This document shows, one piece after another, positions 7,323-17,978 of a DNA stretch of 64,000 nt. A program made the translations under genes and the position numbers. The stretch is taken from the NCBI RefSeq assembly GCF_003217155.1, contig NZ_QJSU01000008.1, forward strand, positions 1-64,000. The letters run 5' to 3'. Source of the DNA: Psychrobacter fozii. GTDB lineage: Bacteria > Pseudomonadota > Gammaproteobacteria > Pseudomonadales > Moraxellaceae. A model generated the notes under the pieces. The model saw nothing but the letters and a program-made list of their open reading frames with translations. It searched no databases and was not told the DNA's origin. The stretch's first letter is position 1. Every line of letters starts with the position of its first letter.

Positions 7323-9653
7323 CTATTTTTCGCTTTCTAAGTCTTGCGCTTCAGTCACTGTCAGTGCAGTCATATTGACGATACCACGTGCAGTCGCTGA
7401 TGGTGTCATGATGTGTACTGGCTTATTAGTACCCAATAAGATAGGACCAATAGAAGCACTACCAGTTGCTGTTTTAAGCAAGTTGAAGGCAATGTTCGAC
7501 GCATCAAGTGTTGGTAAGATGAGCAAGTTCGCTGCACCTTTTAACGGACTTGATGGCATATCGTTTAGACGGATATGCTCATTTAGAGCCGCATCACCTT
7601 GCATCTCGCCATCAAACTCAAAGTCTACATTCATATCTGTTAGTATCTGGTATACCTTGCGCATTTTAACAGCGCTGGTACGGTTTGATGCACCAAAGTT
7701 AGAATGAGACACTAGCGCGACACGTGGCGTGATACCGAAGCGACGTAATTGGTCAACCGCCAACACTGTCATTTCAGCCAATTGTTCAGCCGTTGGATCT
7801 TCGTGGATATAGGTATCCGCGATGAAAATGTTACGATCTTGCATGAGTACCGCATTCATAGCATAGAAATCGTTCATGCCTTCTTTTTTGCCAATGACGC
7901 TTTCAACGTATTTTAGGTGCAACTGGTAATGGCCAAACGTACCGCATACCATACCATCTGCCGCACCATTTTCGACCAATAACGAGCCAATCAATGTGGT
8001 CTTGCGACGAACGTCACGGCGCGCAAGCTCAATACTGACACCGCGACGTTTGTTTTGCTCGTAGTAGCCCTGCCAGTAGTCTTTATAACGAGGGTCATCA
8101 TCAACGTTGACGATGGTAATGTTCTCGCCATCTTTTAGACGCAAGCCCAGTTTTTCGATATTGGCTTCAATCACTGAAGGACGACCAACCAAGATAGGCT
8201 TCGCTAGTTTCTCATCAACGACTACTTGCACAGCGAGCAAGATATTGTTGTCTTCGCCTTCACAGTAAACAATACGTTTTGGATCAGATTTGGCACGCGT
8301 AAAGATTGGTTTCATCACAAACGCAGAGTTATAGACGAACTCAGACAGACGCTGACGATAGGCTTGCATGTCATCGATAGGCAATGTGGCAACGCCTGAA
8401 TCCATGGCAGCTTGAGCAACGGCAGAAGCAATCTCAATGATTAGATTTGGCTCTAGAGGTCCTGGAATTAAATAGTCACGACCGAAGCTTTGCATTTTTT
8501 CGATGTTTCTAACGCTTGCAGTTGGCGTTGCTTCAACGTGTGCCATCGCAGCGATTGCTTTTACACAAGCCACTTTCATCTCTTCGTTGACAGTGGTTGC
8601 ACCAACATCTAGTGCACCACGGAAGATATAAGGGAAGCATAGTGCGTTGTTTACTTGGTTTGGATAGTCTGAGCGACCTGTTGCCATGATGACGTCTGGA
8701 CGTACGGCATGTGCCAATTCTGGCATGATTTCAGGTGTTGGGTTGGCAAGTGCAAAGACGATAGGGTCTTTGGCCATACGGCGAACCATGTCTTCAGACA
8801 ATGTACCAGGCATAGATAAGCCCAAGAACATATCGACATCGTCCATGACTTCTTCGATAGTGGTCGCAGTCGTCTCACGTGCATAGCGCTGTTTGGTTTC
8901 GTCAAGATTTTCACGAATGGTGGTGATGATACCGCGTGAATCTGAAACAAAGATATTGTTTTTATTCACACCAAGTGCGCAAATGATGTCTAAACAAGAA
9001 ATAGCAGCGGCACCGGCACCCGAACAAACCACTTTTATTTCTTCGATTTTTTTGCCAGTAATCAACAACGCGTTGAGCATCGCTGCAGCAACGATGATTG
9101 ACGTACCATGTTGATCATCATGGAATACTGGAATGTTCATGCGCTTACGTAGTTCACGCTCAATTTTGAAACATTCTGGTGCTTTGATGTCTTCTAGGTT
9201 AATACCACCAAAAGTAGGCTCAAGAGAGGCGACTGCTTCGATGAATTTATCTGGATCGTTTTGTGCAATTTCTAGATCAAAAACATCGATACCTGCGAAT
9301 TTTTTGAATAAAACGCCTTTACCTTCCATGACAGGTTTTGATGCCAATGGACCAATATTACCTAGACCCAGTACCGCAGTACCGTTAGTGATGACGCCTA
9401 CCAAGTTGCTACGAGCTGTATATTTAGCTGCTAGCGTCGGGTCTCTTTCAATTTCAAGACAAGGAACCGCTACACCAGGTGAGTAGGCAAGCGCTAAATC
9501 GCGCTGGTTAGCCAGCTGCTTAATAGGCGTGACTGAGATTTTACCCGGGCGCGGGAATTCATGGTAATGCAAGGCAGCTTGTTCAAACTGCTCTTTTTCT
9601 GTCGTAAGGTGATCCGTATTCAAATGGGTATCGTCATTCATAATAATTGCCAT
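7323..9653 (-). CDS. maeB: NADP-dependent malic enzyme with phosphotransacetylase-like domain
   Basis: A large MaeB-type enzyme that decarboxylates malate to pyruvate, producing NADPH. The first part has the malic domain ([36 protein letters not shown]) and an NAD(P) fold ([15 protein letters not shown]); the last 330 or so residues form the phosphate acetyl/butyryl-transferase-like domain ([20 protein letters not shown]), regulatory in known members. The longest frame begins with a TTG at 9710, which adds residues unlike the family. I prefer the ATG at 9653 (776 residues); ATG 9641 is also possible and none has a good ribosome site. Confidence 0.92.
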   Translation of the reverse strand: MAIIMNDDTHLNTDHLTTEKEQFEQAALHYHEFPRPGKISVTPIKQLANQRDLALAYSPGVAVPCLEIERDPTLAAKYTARSNLVGVITNGTAVLGLGNIGPLASKPVMEGKGVLFKKFAGIDVFDLEIAQNDPDKFIEAVASLEPTFGGINLEDIKAPECFKIERELRKRMNIPVFHDDQHGTSIIVAAAMLNALLITGKKIEEIKVVCSGAGAAAISCLDIICALGVNKNNIFVSDSRGIITTIRENLDETKQRYARETTATTIEEVMDDVDMFLGLSMPGTLSEDMVRRMAKDPIVFALANPTPEIMPELAHAVRPDVIMATGRSDYPNQVNNALCFPYIFRGALDVGATTVNEEMKVACVKAIAAMAHVEATPTASVRNIEKMQSFGRDYLIPGPLEPNLIIEIASAVAQAAMDSGVATLPIDDMQAYRQRLSEFVYNSAFVMKPIFTRAKSDPKRIVYCEGEDNNILLAVQVVVDEKLAKPILVGRPSVIEANIEKLGLRLKDGENITIVNVDDDPRYKDYWQGYYEQNKRRGVSIELARRDVRRKTTLIGSLLVENGAADGMVCGTFGHYQLHLKYVESVIGKKEGMNDFYAMNAVLMQDRNIFIADTYIHEDPTAEQLAEMTVLAVDQLRRFGITPRVALVSHSNFGASNRTSAVKMRKVYQILTDMNVDFEFDGEMQGDAALNEHIRLNDMPSSPLKGAANLLILPTLDASNIAFNLLKTATGSASIGPILLGTNKPVHIMTPSATARGIVNMTALTVTEAQDLESEK

Positions 9654-9710
9654 GGTTGGAATAAATTGGAATAAAGTAAATGGAGATAAAAAATAACGTT
9701 TTACCCTCAA

Positions 9711-9987
9711 AAAATCATGGAATGATCATAATCTAAGGGTACATTGACATTAAAAACTAATGATTACAGACATAGTAACCAATGATTAAAGACAAGCTTA
9801 AAAATGTAATTTAGTAAAACCATCATTCTAGCACTATTGACAATTCACGCCTAGTCAACAGCCGTGAATTGTCGGAACAATATAATAAAATGATATTCAT
9901 TATTTATCTCATTGATGATGCCAAAAAACAGAGCCAAATACCAACCTTAACTCCATAATGTTTCAAAATATTACAGAATGATAGACT
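9711..9987. other. Non-coding stretch upstream of maeB
   Basis: AT-rich region between the maeB 5' end and the MITE-like repeat. It must hold the maeB promoter; a short inverted match (CAATTCACG at 9841, CGTGAATTG at 9863) could be a regulatory dyad. No gene is seen. Confidence 0.4.
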
Positions 9988-10157
9988 CGGGTATGCCCTC
10001 ACTTTAAAAGTGGAGATCAAAATGAGATAAATTGCCGTTAAACGAGAAAAATAGCTGGTTAATATCGAGATATTAACCAGCTATTTGACGATGTTTGGCA
10101 AAATTTAGCCGTTTTTAGCCCAGTTAGATGGCTATCGTTTGAATTGAGGACATGCCC
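9988..10157. repeat. MITE-like repeat, family A copy 1 (about 170 bp)
   Basis: The ends form imperfect inverted repeats (GGGTATGCCCTCACTTTAA and the complement of TTGAATTGAGGACATGCCC). It matches 39720-39889 along its length. The centre has a perfect 18-bp inverted repeat with a 2-base loop (10049-10066 / 10069-10086, AAATAGCTGGTTAATATC). TA follows the right end; the left TA is lost. It ends 4 bp from the SelO stop codon, so it is the 3' neighbour of that gene. No ORF inside. Confidence 0.8.
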
Positions 10158-10161
10158 TAGA

Positions 10162-11643
10162 TTAAGATGAGCAACTAATCGGCTCTTGTGGCGTATGAGG
10201 AAGAGGGGGTGCAATATCCAAATCGGTGGCGATATCTTGTACATGATAAGGCTTGGCCAATAACTCAAACACTCGATTGACTTCTTCAAACTGACCCTGC
10301 TCTGCCGCTGTGATGGCACGCTGCGCCATACTATTACGCAATATATAAACAGGATTATTACCGGTCATCTCGTTGATGACTTGCTCAAGTGGCAGTTGCT
10401 GTATTTGAGCCACATAACGTGTCGACCACGCTTGCCATACTTGTGTTGCCTCATCGTTAAGCTCAGCAGTCATGGTCACCAGTAGCTGCTGCTCATATGG
10501 ATGAGCGCTTGGTGCGACTAATCCCAGTAGCGCGCGGAAGCTATTGGTATAATCGAGCAAGTTATCTTCTAATAACGTTAACCACTCAAAAGCCAATCTC
10601 AGACTATCGGACTCGTGCGGTAACCCAAGTTTACAGCACAATCCTTGCTGATAATGCTGCATAAAGGTCGCCTCATAAGGCGCCAAACAATCGGCTAATG
10701 CCTCCCGAGTGACACCCTCTAGACGCATAAAGTGTGGTAACCAAGCATTGAGATTCCAATGACCGATAGCAGGCTGGTTTTGATAAGCGTATCGACCTGT
10801 GTGGTCAGAGTGGTTGTTGATCCAAGCAGGGTTGAATCGTTCCATGAAGCCAAAAGGCCCAAAGTCTAAGGTGCTACCCGTAATAGATAAGTTGTCTGTA
10901 TTCATGACACCATGAGCAAAGCCTATTAATTGCCAGTCAGCGATCATCCGTGCGGTACGCTCAACCACAGCGGTCAAAAATGCCAATACAGGTTTTTCGC
11001 TATCGCGGCACTCTGGATAATAAGTGTCGATCATATAATCGGTAAATTCAGCAAGTAAGTCAGGGGCAAAACTAGCGATCCATTCGATATGACCAAGGCG
11101 AATATGACTGTCAGCCACACGCATCAATGCCGCGCCAGCCTCGATGCGCTCACGGCGTACTCTCGTATCAGAGACCACAAATCCTAAAGCGTTAGAGGAG
11201 GGAATACCCAATTGCGTAAGCGCATGACCACATAAATATTCACGAATAGTACTGCGCAGTACAGCGCGTCCATCGCCCATCCGTGAGTAAGGCGTGAGAC
11301 CAGCACCTTTGAGATGTAAATCTTGCGGTTGATTATTACTATCGAGTACTTGCGCCATCAATAGGCCACGTCCATCACCCAATTGTCCTGCCCACTGTCC
11401 AAACTGGTGACCGGCATACGCCATAGCCAACGGTTGGAACTCGGCTGGCACGTATTGACCACCGAGTATGTCAACCCAACGAGTCATCAAGTCGTCATCT
11501 TCTGACCAGCCCAATTGCTGTGCAACTTGTGTGTTGAAATGACCCGCACGTGGATTGTCTAATGCCGTTGGCAGTTGCTCATGATAGAGGCGTGTGTCTA
11601 GGTTGACATAGGTGTTTTGATAACGCATGTGAGCCGTTCCCAT
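10162..11643 (-). CDS. selO: Protein adenylyltransferase SelO (YdiU/UPF0061 family)
   Basis: A full-length 493-residue SelO pseudokinase, which transfers AMP from ATP to protein hydroxyls and is linked to redox stress responses. Visible signatures are AMAYAGHQFGQWAGQLGDGR, HLKGAGLTPYSRMGDGRAV, the RRERIEAGAALMR segment, and GVMNTDNLSITG / LDFGPFGFM, which hold the Asn and Asp that bind Mg-ATP. The C-terminus ends in SCSS as in E. coli YdiU. Start could be the codon at 11643 or the ATG 15 bases in (11628). A family A repeat sits immediately past the stop. Confidence 0.92.
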   Translation of the reverse strand: MGTAHMRYQNTYVNLDTRLYHEQLPTALDNPRAGHFNTQVAQQLGWSEDDDLMTRWVDILGGQYVPAEFQPLAMAYAGHQFGQWAGQLGDGRGLLMAQVLDSNNQPQDLHLKGAGLTPYSRMGDGRAVLRSTIREYLCGHALTQLGIPSSNALGFVVSDTRVRRERIEAGAALMRVADSHIRLGHIEWIASFAPDLLAEFTDYMIDTYYPECRDSEKPVLAFLTAVVERTARMIADWQLIGFAHGVMNTDNLSITGSTLDFGPFGFMERFNPAWINNHSDHTGRYAYQNQPAIGHWNLNAWLPHFMRLEGVTREALADCLAPYEATFMQHYQQGLCCKLGLPHESDSLRLAFEWLTLLEDNLLDYTNSFRALLGLVAPSAHPYEQQLLVTMTAELNDEATQVWQAWSTRYVAQIQQLPLEQVINEMTGNNPVYILRNSMAQRAITAAEQGQFEEVNRVFELLAKPYHVQDIATDLDIAPPLPHTPQEPISCSS

Positions 11644-11723
11644 TTGAATATCAGAGTAAAGGGATTACTATAACATAGCCGTCATATGACATCGTGTCGC
11701 TCTGTCCATCTCTTGTAATACTA

Positions 11724-11762
11724 AAGAAAAAAATCCCCCTATCCATGACGGATAGAGGGAAG
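11724..11762 (-). terminator. Terminator of the desaturase gene
   Basis: CCCTCTATCC / GGATAGGGGG stem followed on the minus strand by ATTTTTTT. It lies about 50 bp past the desaturase stop. Confidence 0.82.
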
Positions 11763-11810
11763 GAGAAGCTTTGCAATTATCAAAATAAATCAGCGCTATA
11801 TTATAGGTAA

Positions 11811-13202
11811 TTAAGCGGCTTTCTTGTTTAATCCAATAGAGCGAAACGCTGTTTTTAGATTGCTATTATGCTCAAGTATTTTTTGCTCAATCTTGGCATA
11901 GTCATGCTTTAGCTTATCATCAACTTCGTGCAAGCGATCAGCATATTCTGTCTTTTTCATTTCAATGGTTTGCGCTTTCAGTACTTGCCATTCTTCGACA
12001 GTTTGTATAAATGCATCGTATTCAAACTTAATACGATCTTGGAAGCTCTTCATCGCATGAGGAAGATCAAGGCCAGTACTGGCTGCCGTATCAATCTGCT
12101 GTTGAGCTGCCTTAAACTGCATTTGTACTTCGGCATGCTTGATAGTAGTGTCATCAACGGTACGTAGCTCACTGGTTAAGCCCAGCTTTGATAGGCCAGC
12201 AATCAACCATTTAGTTGGGTCATACTGCCACCATTTTACGCCATTACGATAATCGTATTGGAAGAAGTGATGGTAGTTATGATAACCCTCACCCCACGTA
12301 AAGATAGCTAAGAAGAAGTTATCACGAGCAGTATTGGTATCAGTATAAGGACGGCTACCAAACATATGGCATAACGAGTTGATGAAGAAGGTAAAGTGGT
12401 GCGTCAGTACCAGACGTAGTAAGCCTACGATGACCAAAGTACCCCAAACATCACCCAATAACCAACCGATCGCGGCGACTGCACCGATGTTCAATGCCGC
12501 AACCCATAAACCGTAATATTTATGCTGAATTTGCAGCGTTCTATCTTTGGTTAGGTCAGGGATATTTTTATAGTCAAATTTACCACTAGGATAATTGCGT
12601 AGCATCCAGCCCATGTGGCTAAAGAAAAAGCCACGCTTTGCTGAGTACGGGTCTTCTAAGCGATCATCGACATGACGATGATGCGTACGGTGACCAGAAA
12701 CCCAATCAAACGCTGAACCTTGTACTGCAAAGGTAGAACCTAGCAATAAAAAGTTTTTGACAATCGGGTGTGCTTTATAAGCACGATGCGATAGCAGGCG
12801 ATGATAACCAGCAGTAATACTGATACCTGTCCATACCATAAAGGCACCAAATACACCCCAAACTGGCGCGCTAACTTCATGAGTCAACAGATACCATGGC
12901 GTAATGATAGCAGCAGCAATAGGCGTGGCTACCAATATAGACGCTGGAATCCAATTGATTGGCGCTTTTGTAAACTCAAACTCACGCATATCAATGCTGC
13001 TATCTTCAGGAGCATCAATTTGAACGGCAGTGTCAGCATAGTTGCGCTTTGCAACTGGCTGCTCATTAAACGAGTTACTCTCATCAAAACGCGTTTTAAA
13101 ACGTGTGACTTGAGTGCTGGCAGCTTTCACAAGCGTATCACCAGATTTGATAGCGAAACGTAAGCCTTTCAGCGGTAAGCCAAGTGCTTTTTTTGCGATC
13201 AT
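11811..13202 (-). CDS. Membrane acyl-CoA/fatty acid desaturase (delta-9 type)
   Basis: A 463-residue desaturase of the SCD/OLE1-like class that introduces a double bond into saturated acyl chains. The three histidine boxes are present: HRLLSHR (about residue 134), HRTHHRH (about 170) and HNYHH (about 307), set among four hydrophobic segments (from about residue 85). The N-terminal 80 residues are hydrophilic and Lys/Thr-rich, and the last 110 residues are charged and helical, probably coiled coil, longer than in the core enzyme. Such enzymes adjust membrane fluidity in the cold, which suits the suggested host. The gene stands alone with its own terminator. Confidence 0.9.
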   Translation of the reverse strand: MIAKKALGLPLKGLRFAIKSGDTLVKAASTQVTRFKTRFDESNSFNEQPVAKRNYADTAVQIDAPEDSSIDMREFEFTKAPINWIPASILVATPIAAAIITPWYLLTHEVSAPVWGVFGAFMVWTGISITAGYHRLLSHRAYKAHPIVKNFLLLGSTFAVQGSAFDWVSGHRTHHRHVDDRLEDPYSAKRGFFFSHMGWMLRNYPSGKFDYKNIPDLTKDRTLQIQHKYYGLWVAALNIGAVAAIGWLLGDVWGTLVIVGLLRLVLTHHFTFFINSLCHMFGSRPYTDTNTARDNFFLAIFTWGEGYHNYHHFFQYDYRNGVKWWQYDPTKWLIAGLSKLGLTSELRTVDDTTIKHAEVQMQFKAAQQQIDTAASTGLDLPHAMKSFQDRIKFEYDAFIQTVEEWQVLKAQTIEMKKTEYADRLHEVDDKLKHDYAKIEQKILEHNSNLKTAFRSIGLNKKAA

Positions 13203-13422
13203 ATAATATCCCTAACGGTATTAATTTAAGTCTCTATAGTACCTTAAAAACCTAACAAAGTGAACACTTATACACTATAAAAATATTGCTAAATAACAAC
13301 AACTTGTATGGCTTATAGAATGTATTTGTAGAAATAACCTGTGACTTATCAGGCATTAAGGAGAAGTGTAAGTAAGACTAAATATATGTAGGTTTTTTGA
13401 ATGAATGAAATGAGAAATAGAT

Positions 13423-14154
13423 TTATGAATTCAATAACAAATGGCTTGGAAAGTCAGTAATGATGACATCGGTTTGCCATTTGACTAGCTGTTCAATTAT
13501 ATCTGTGTCATTGACTGTCCAAGCACTTACAGGCAAGCCGTAACGGTGACTACGTTCAATGATAGACTGGTTGATTAAAGGATAATAAATACCCAATTGG
13601 CTACAGCCAAGTTGCAGCGCAGTATTGGTTGCGGTTGTTAGCGCTTTAGGTGTTTCAATTAATAGGCCACGCGGTATATGCATCAATAGCTTACTGCGTT
13701 GCAGTCGAGCATGCAATTCCATATCAAAACTGGTTAGTGCAATAGGAAGATTGGCAAATGGGCTATCAATTAAACTATGTGTCAAAGCTCTCATTAACTT
13801 GGGGTAATCGGTGCGGCTGTGGGTCTTAATCTCAAGCTCAATGTGCGTAAAGTTACTCAGCAAAGACGCTATGCTGGCTAATGGAATTATTTGATGTTCA
13901 AACTGTCGTTGGCGCTGAATCTCTACCATACTCAACTGATCAATGCGTGACTGTTGACGACACATCCGTGCCAAGTCATCATCGTGAAACACGATTAAAT
14001 AACCATCAGCGCTCAGTTGCACGTCAAACTCGACCCCTGTTAAACCATGAGCATTTAGACGTTGAGCATGCTGAAATCCCATAAAAGTGTTTTCTAATGC
14101 TTCGCCACGAGCGCCTCGATGACCGAGTAAGCGGGTGTTCTTTATATTTATCAT
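13423..14154 (-). CDS. Glycerophosphodiester phosphodiesterase
   Basis: A 243-residue cytoplasmic GDPD-domain protein, UgpQ-like in size, that releases glycerol-3-phosphate from deacylated phospholipids. Catalytic residues are visible: GHRGARG (H12, R13), ENTF (E21-N22-T23), EFDVQLS (E42, D44) and FHDDDL (H58, D59), with TVNDTDIIEQLV near the C-terminus. No signal peptide, so it acts inside the cell. No obvious operon partners. Confidence 0.88.
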   Translation of the reverse strand: MINIKNTRLLGHRGARGEALENTFMGFQHAQRLNAHGLTGVEFDVQLSADGYLIVFHDDDLARMCRQQSRIDQLSMVEIQRQRQFEHQIIPLASIASLLSNFTHIELEIKTHSRTDYPKLMRALTHSLIDSPFANLPIALTSFDMELHARLQRSKLLMHIPRGLLIETPKALTTATNTALQLGCSQLGIYYPLINQSIIERSHRYGLPVSAWTVNDTDIIEQLVKWQTDVIITDFPSHLLLNS

Positions 14155-14388
14155 TATTTATATGATCAGCTGTTTTTATGAGCAATGATATCGCCTCATA
14201 TAAGCAGCGTCTAATAAAATTTGTAAAACAGACAATTGGTAGGTTTTTTCTCTTTTGTTTACCAGCGATAATAATTTAAAAAAGCACTTATATTGAGTTC
14301 ATGGGCATCTATTTGTTATGTTTTTGCAACCAAGTGTAGGTTTTACCCATTATGTGGGGCGTTATTTGTATATCCATGGGCTACACTA
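14155..14388. other. Non-coding stretch upstream of the lipoprotein gene
   Basis: AT-rich spacer between two divergent genes. I see no gene that I would support; a 67-codon open frame (14293-14496) has no ribosome site and an unlikely composition. Confidence 0.4.
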
Positions 14389-14417
14389 ATGACCATTTCC
14401 TCCAAACACCGTATAAT
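14389..14417 (+). promoter_or_regulatory. Sigma70-like promoter of the lipoprotein gene
   Basis: ATGACC at 14389-14394 (four of six to TTGACA), a 17-bp spacer and a perfect TATAAT at 14412-14417. It lies about 100 bp upstream of the lipoprotein ATG, which has the ribosome site GGGAGCAG. Confidence 0.5.
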
Positions 14418-14517
14418 AATCTGGTTTTCAGACCTATGGCAGCTAGAGTTGCGGTTTGAACATCAATCACTGTCCTTCAGTGGCGGTACGAATTAGTAAA
14501 TTGGGAGCAGAATCAAT

Positions 14518-15441
14518 ATGAGCGTAGCAAATAAGAGTTTAAGCAAGTGGCAGAAAGTCGCTGGAATCGGTATCGTATGTAGTTTGGCGCTTGCAGGCTG
14601 TGATCGCTCAGAGAAAGAAGACAGCACTGAGGCCGCAGAGCTCACAGAACAAGATTCAACCGCTACTGAAAACACATCAGCCACTGCCGTTAGCTGTGAT
14701 GATCCAATGGTACAAGATCGTCTCAAATCGGCTCTAAAGAATACGCTCAATCAGCAAGCGCAAACGCTGGCTGCCAACTACGCAAACGATGCTCAGATCA
14801 ATCTTGCTAGCGGTGCCATCACGGACAAAATGAACGGTATTGTGATTGATGTACAGAATGCAGCAGTATTACAACAAGCCAATGCAAATGGTATGACGAC
14901 TTGTCAGGCAAGCGTTAGCATGACGCTACCAAGTGCTGATTTGTATCAAGCTAGTCAAGTACAAGCGGCCAATAATCAGCCAAGCTTGCAGTCACGTTTA
15001 GCACAAAACAATATTCGTATTAATAACAACATGCTCGTTGATGACGCTTTCACTTATGTCGTAGGCACTCAAGGTGGCCAGGTACGTACACGTATCGCCG
15101 GACAACCAGCATTAATGACTATCGTTGCTGATGTAATGGCAGGCTCTGTGTTCCAGTCAGCAGTGGAAAGCCAACGCGCCCAACGTGCTGCTACTCAGGA
15201 AAACAACAGTCAGCCAGCACAGATTCGTGAGCCTAGAGCAGTCACGCCCGTTGAGCCGACTCGTCCTGCTGAGCCTGCGACGCCGCCAACCATCAATAAG
15301 CCAGCAGAAAGTCAGAGCAGTCCAGCAGCGAACAATCAAACGGCGTCGTCTGAGCCTAAAACGCCAGCAAAACCAAAAGAAGTACCTAAAGATGAATCTA
15401 TTGATATGATAATCATCGAAGATAGCACGGCCACTTACTAA
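14518..15441 (+). CDS. Putative lipoprotein of unknown function
   Basis: 307 residues. Residues 10-28 form a lipoprotein signal peptide with lipobox LALAGC (Cys28). After an acidic Glu/Asp/Thr-rich linker, a region from about residue 57 (DDPMVQDRLKSALKNTLN) to 215 looks folded, and the last 85 residues are low-complexity, rich in Pro, Glu, Ser and Ala (PVEPTRPAEPATPP), as in proteins that span the periplasm or bind the wall. I do not recognise a named family. Start is supported by GGGAGCAG 7 bases before the ATG. A bidirectional terminator separates it from the cobalamin adenosyltransferase gene. Confidence 0.8.
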   Translation: MSVANKSLSKWQKVAGIGIVCSLALAGCDRSEKEDSTEAAELTEQDSTATENTSATAVSCDDPMVQDRLKSALKNTLNQQAQTLAANYANDAQINLASGAITDKMNGIVIDVQNAAVLQQANANGMTTCQASVSMTLPSADLYQASQVQAANNQPSLQSRLAQNNIRINNNMLVDDAFTYVVGTQGGQVRTRIAGQPALMTIVADVMAGSVFQSAVESQRAQRAATQENNSQPAQIREPRAVTPVEPTRPAEPATPPTINKPAESQSSPAANNQTASSEPKTPAKPKEVPKDESIDMIIIEDSTATY

Positions 15442-15494
15442 GCTATTTACTAATTAGTCAGTCAGCTCAAAAAAATGATTAGATGATAAATACA

Positions 15495-15529
15495 AAAAAG
15501 CCCGCAGCGTTAAGGTTGCGGGCTTTTCT
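15495..15529. terminator. Terminator between the lipoprotein and cobalamin adenosyltransferase genes
   Basis: GCCCGCAGC / GTTGCGGGC stem (15500-15523), with an A-run before and a T-run after, able to serve both converging genes. Confidence 0.85.
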
Positions 15530-15553
15530 TTATATTTTAATAATCACATACCG

Positions 15554-16150
15554 CTATTTTTTATCAGCGAAATCTTTTAATACCTGACTGTCCCATAGTA
15601 CTTCAGAGACTTGCTTGGGGTCGGTGCAAAAACGAGCAGCGACAAACAACCAGTCAGATAAACGATTGATAAAGCTTACTGCGGTGCGGCGAATGGCTTC
15701 TGGACGTTGTTGCTGTAATAGTACAGCTTGACGCTCAGCACGGCGACACACACTACGCGCGACATGTAATTGGCTAACCAATACGGAACCTGTCGGTAAG
15801 ATAAAATCTTTTAGCGGTGGCAAGGTGGTATTCATAGCATCGATCTGTTGCTCTAACCATTCAATATGAGTGGCACTGACCCCTTCATATTCTGGCATGG
15901 CAAGTTCACCACCGATATTGAATAGTAAGTGCTGAATAATGATTAAGCCTTCAGAAAACTCCTTTGCGATAGATTGGCCTTTATTGCGTTGTAACTGGGC
16001 GCGCACCAGACCAATGTGTGAGTTAAGCTCGTCAATATCACCCATGACGTTGAATATGTCGTCAGCTTTACTGAGACGGCTACCATCTGCCATACCTGTG
16101 CTGCCGTCATCTCCAGTACGTGTGTATATTTTGCTCAAGCGATTGCCCAT
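15554..16150 (-). CDS. PduO-type cob(I)alamin adenosyltransferase
   Basis: 198 residues from the chosen start. It converts cob(I)alamin and ATP to adenosylcobalamin. Family motifs are YTRTGDDGSTG (ATP-binding N-terminus), VMGDIDELNSHIG, and ARSVCRRAERQAV followed by FINRLSDWLFVAAR. I start at the ATG at 16150, because AAGGAT (16157-16162) is 7 bases upstream; the ATG at 16168 would add MIKDLD. No corrin synthesis gene is nearby, so it probably serves imported cobalamin; a mutase that would need the product is not in this window. Confidence 0.9.
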   Translation of the reverse strand: MGNRLSKIYTRTGDDGSTGMADGSRLSKADDIFNVMGDIDELNSHIGLVRAQLQRNKGQSIAKEFSEGLIIIQHLLFNIGGELAMPEYEGVSATHIEWLEQQIDAMNTTLPPLKDFILPTGSVLVSQLHVARSVCRRAERQAVLLQQQRPEAIRRTAVSFINRLSDWLFVAARFCTDPKQVSEVLWDSQVLKDFADKK

Positions 16151-16365
16151 ATCTAAATCCTTAATCATTTTTGTGATGGAATAGTGTTAGTTGCGCGCCC
16201 ATTGTAGTATTTTATGGCTGTTTTCGCTAAGATAATGGGTTAAGTTTTATATCACGGTCGTTATATTTATGACGACAGTGGTTTATATTGCCTGTTAATC
16301 AAACGCAGGCAATGTTTTTACTTTTTATTTAATCAATTTTATTTATATTAAAAGGCTTTTTTACT

Positions 16366-17826
16366 ATGACCACACCACTTGCCGATGCGATGTCTCAGCT
16401 TGCGATTTATGACTCATTGACTGGCGGAAAACGCCAGTTCGTACCACTCAAAGCAGGGCAAGTAGGCATGTATGTGTGCGGTATGACCGTTTATGATTAT
16501 TGTCACATTGGTCATGCGCGGGTGATGGTCGGCTTTGATATGGCTGTCCGCTGGCTAGCACAGTTGGGTTATAACGTTAATTATGTGCGTAATATTACGG
16601 ATATCGATGACAAAATTATCGCGCGTGCTAGCGAAAATGGGGAAGAGATTGGTACGCTGACGCAGCGTTTTATCGAAGCCATGCATGAAGATGCGACGGC
16701 GCTTGGTTGCCAGATGCCAGACGCTGAACCACGTGCGACGGATCATATTGATGAGATGCAGCAAATGATTGGAACGCTAGTCACAGGCGACTATGCGTAC
16801 GCTGGCGACAATGGTGATGTTTACTACGCTGTCGATAGCTTTGCCGATTATGGCAAATTATCCAAGCGCAACCTCGATGATATGCAGGCGGGCTCACGCG
16901 TCGATGTCGAAAATGACAAGCGCAATCCGTTTGATTTTGTACTATGGAAATCCGCAAAGCCTAATGAGCCGCAGTGGGCGTCACCATGGGGACAAGGACG
17001 ACCAGGCTGGCATATTGAATGCTCTGCGATGTCGACTAAATGCCTAGGTAGCACCTTTGATATTCATGGCGGTGGTCACGACTTACAGTTCCCGCATCAC
17101 GAAAACGAAATTGCTCAGTCTGAAGCTGCAACTGGCTGCGAGTATGCACGCAACTGGATGCACGTTGGATTTATTAACGTCGATGGCGAAAAAATGTCCA
17201 AGTCATTGGGTAACTTTTTTACCATTCGCGATGTAATGGTAAAGTACCTACCTGAGACAGTACGGTTTTTCTTACTATCAAGTCATTATCGCAGCCAAGT
17301 CAATTTCTCGGACAGTGCATTAGACGAAGCACATAATAGCCTAAGCAGGCTCTATAACGTTCTAAAATTGGCAGAACAGTTAAAGGGTGAGATGCTCATA
17401 ATTGATGAAGCGTTGACTACTGAAGCCTACAGTAGTGAAGCTGGGCAAGATTTTATCAAAGCGATGAATGATGATTTTAATAGCTCAACCGCAATTAGTG
17501 TCTTGTTTGGGCTGGCACGTGACATCACCAAAGCCATTAAAGCTGAAGAGATAGACACCGCATGGCAGTCAGCTCAGCAATTAAAGGCATTGGCGCAAGT
17601 GCTTAATATCTTGCAGCAACCAGTACAGCAGTTCTTGCAAGCTGTGATTGGTGAACAGGCAGATGATGGTTTAACGGATGCTGTTATTGATAATTTAATC
17701 ATTGAACGTGCAGAGTCTAAAGCCAACAAAAACTTTGCCCGTGCTGATGAGATACGTGAACAATTAAAAAACGCTGGTATTGAGCTCGAAGACAGCCGTG
17801 CTGGTACGACATGGCGCCGCGCTTAA
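16366..17826 (+). CDS. cysS: Cysteinyl-tRNA synthetase
   Basis: A 486-residue class I synthetase that charges tRNA-Cys. The HIGH motif is HIGH at about residue 46, following [12 protein letters not shown] whose Cys is a zinc ligand; the others are in WHIECSAMS and [18 protein letters not shown] is at about residue 275. The C-terminal anticodon domain is full length ([16 protein letters not shown]). Single gene with its own terminator. Confidence 0.96.
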   Translation: MTTPLADAMSQLAIYDSLTGGKRQFVPLKAGQVGMYVCGMTVYDYCHIGHARVMVGFDMAVRWLAQLGYNVNYVRNITDIDDKIIARASENGEEIGTLTQRFIEAMHEDATALGCQMPDAEPRATDHIDEMQQMIGTLVTGDYAYAGDNGDVYYAVDSFADYGKLSKRNLDDMQAGSRVDVENDKRNPFDFVLWKSAKPNEPQWASPWGQGRPGWHIECSAMSTKCLGSTFDIHGGGHDLQFPHHENEIAQSEAATGCEYARNWMHVGFINVDGEKMSKSLGNFFTIRDVMVKYLPETVRFFLLSSHYRSQVNFSDSALDEAHNSLSRLYNVLKLAEQLKGEMLIIDEALTTEAYSSEAGQDFIKAMNDDFNSSTAISVLFGLARDITKAIKAEEIDTAWQSAQQLKALAQVLNILQQPVQQFLQAVIGEQADDGLTDAVIDNLIIERAESKANKNFARADEIREQLKNAGIELEDSRAGTTWRRA

Positions 17827-17869
17827 GGTAATTCTGTTACAGAATACCCATACAGATAGTCACAAACTA

Positions 17870-17895
17870 AGTCAGCTTTACGCTGGCTTTTTTTG
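17870..17895 (+). terminator. Terminator of cysS
   Basis: AGTCAGC / GCTGGCT stem (one G-T pair), loop TTTAC, then a run of seven Ts. Confidence 0.75.
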
Positions 17896-17978
17896 TAGAC
17901 TTAACAAAATATAAGAATCATCTTCATGAAGGACAGCCTTTGTATGCGACTCACACATAAATTACTGGCCGTTAATCT

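Noticed and set aside
9654..9710. TTG-started extension of the malic enzyme
   Set aside because: Nineteen residues unlike MaeB relatives and no ribosome site.
10059..10319. 86-codon minus-strand open frame at the end of selO
   Set aside because: It overlaps SelO in another frame and runs into the family A repeat; no ribosome site.
14293..14496. 67-codon plus-strand frame upstream of the lipoprotein
   Set aside because: Cys/Trp/Phe-rich composition unlike a real protein, no ribosome site, and it overlaps the likely promoter.
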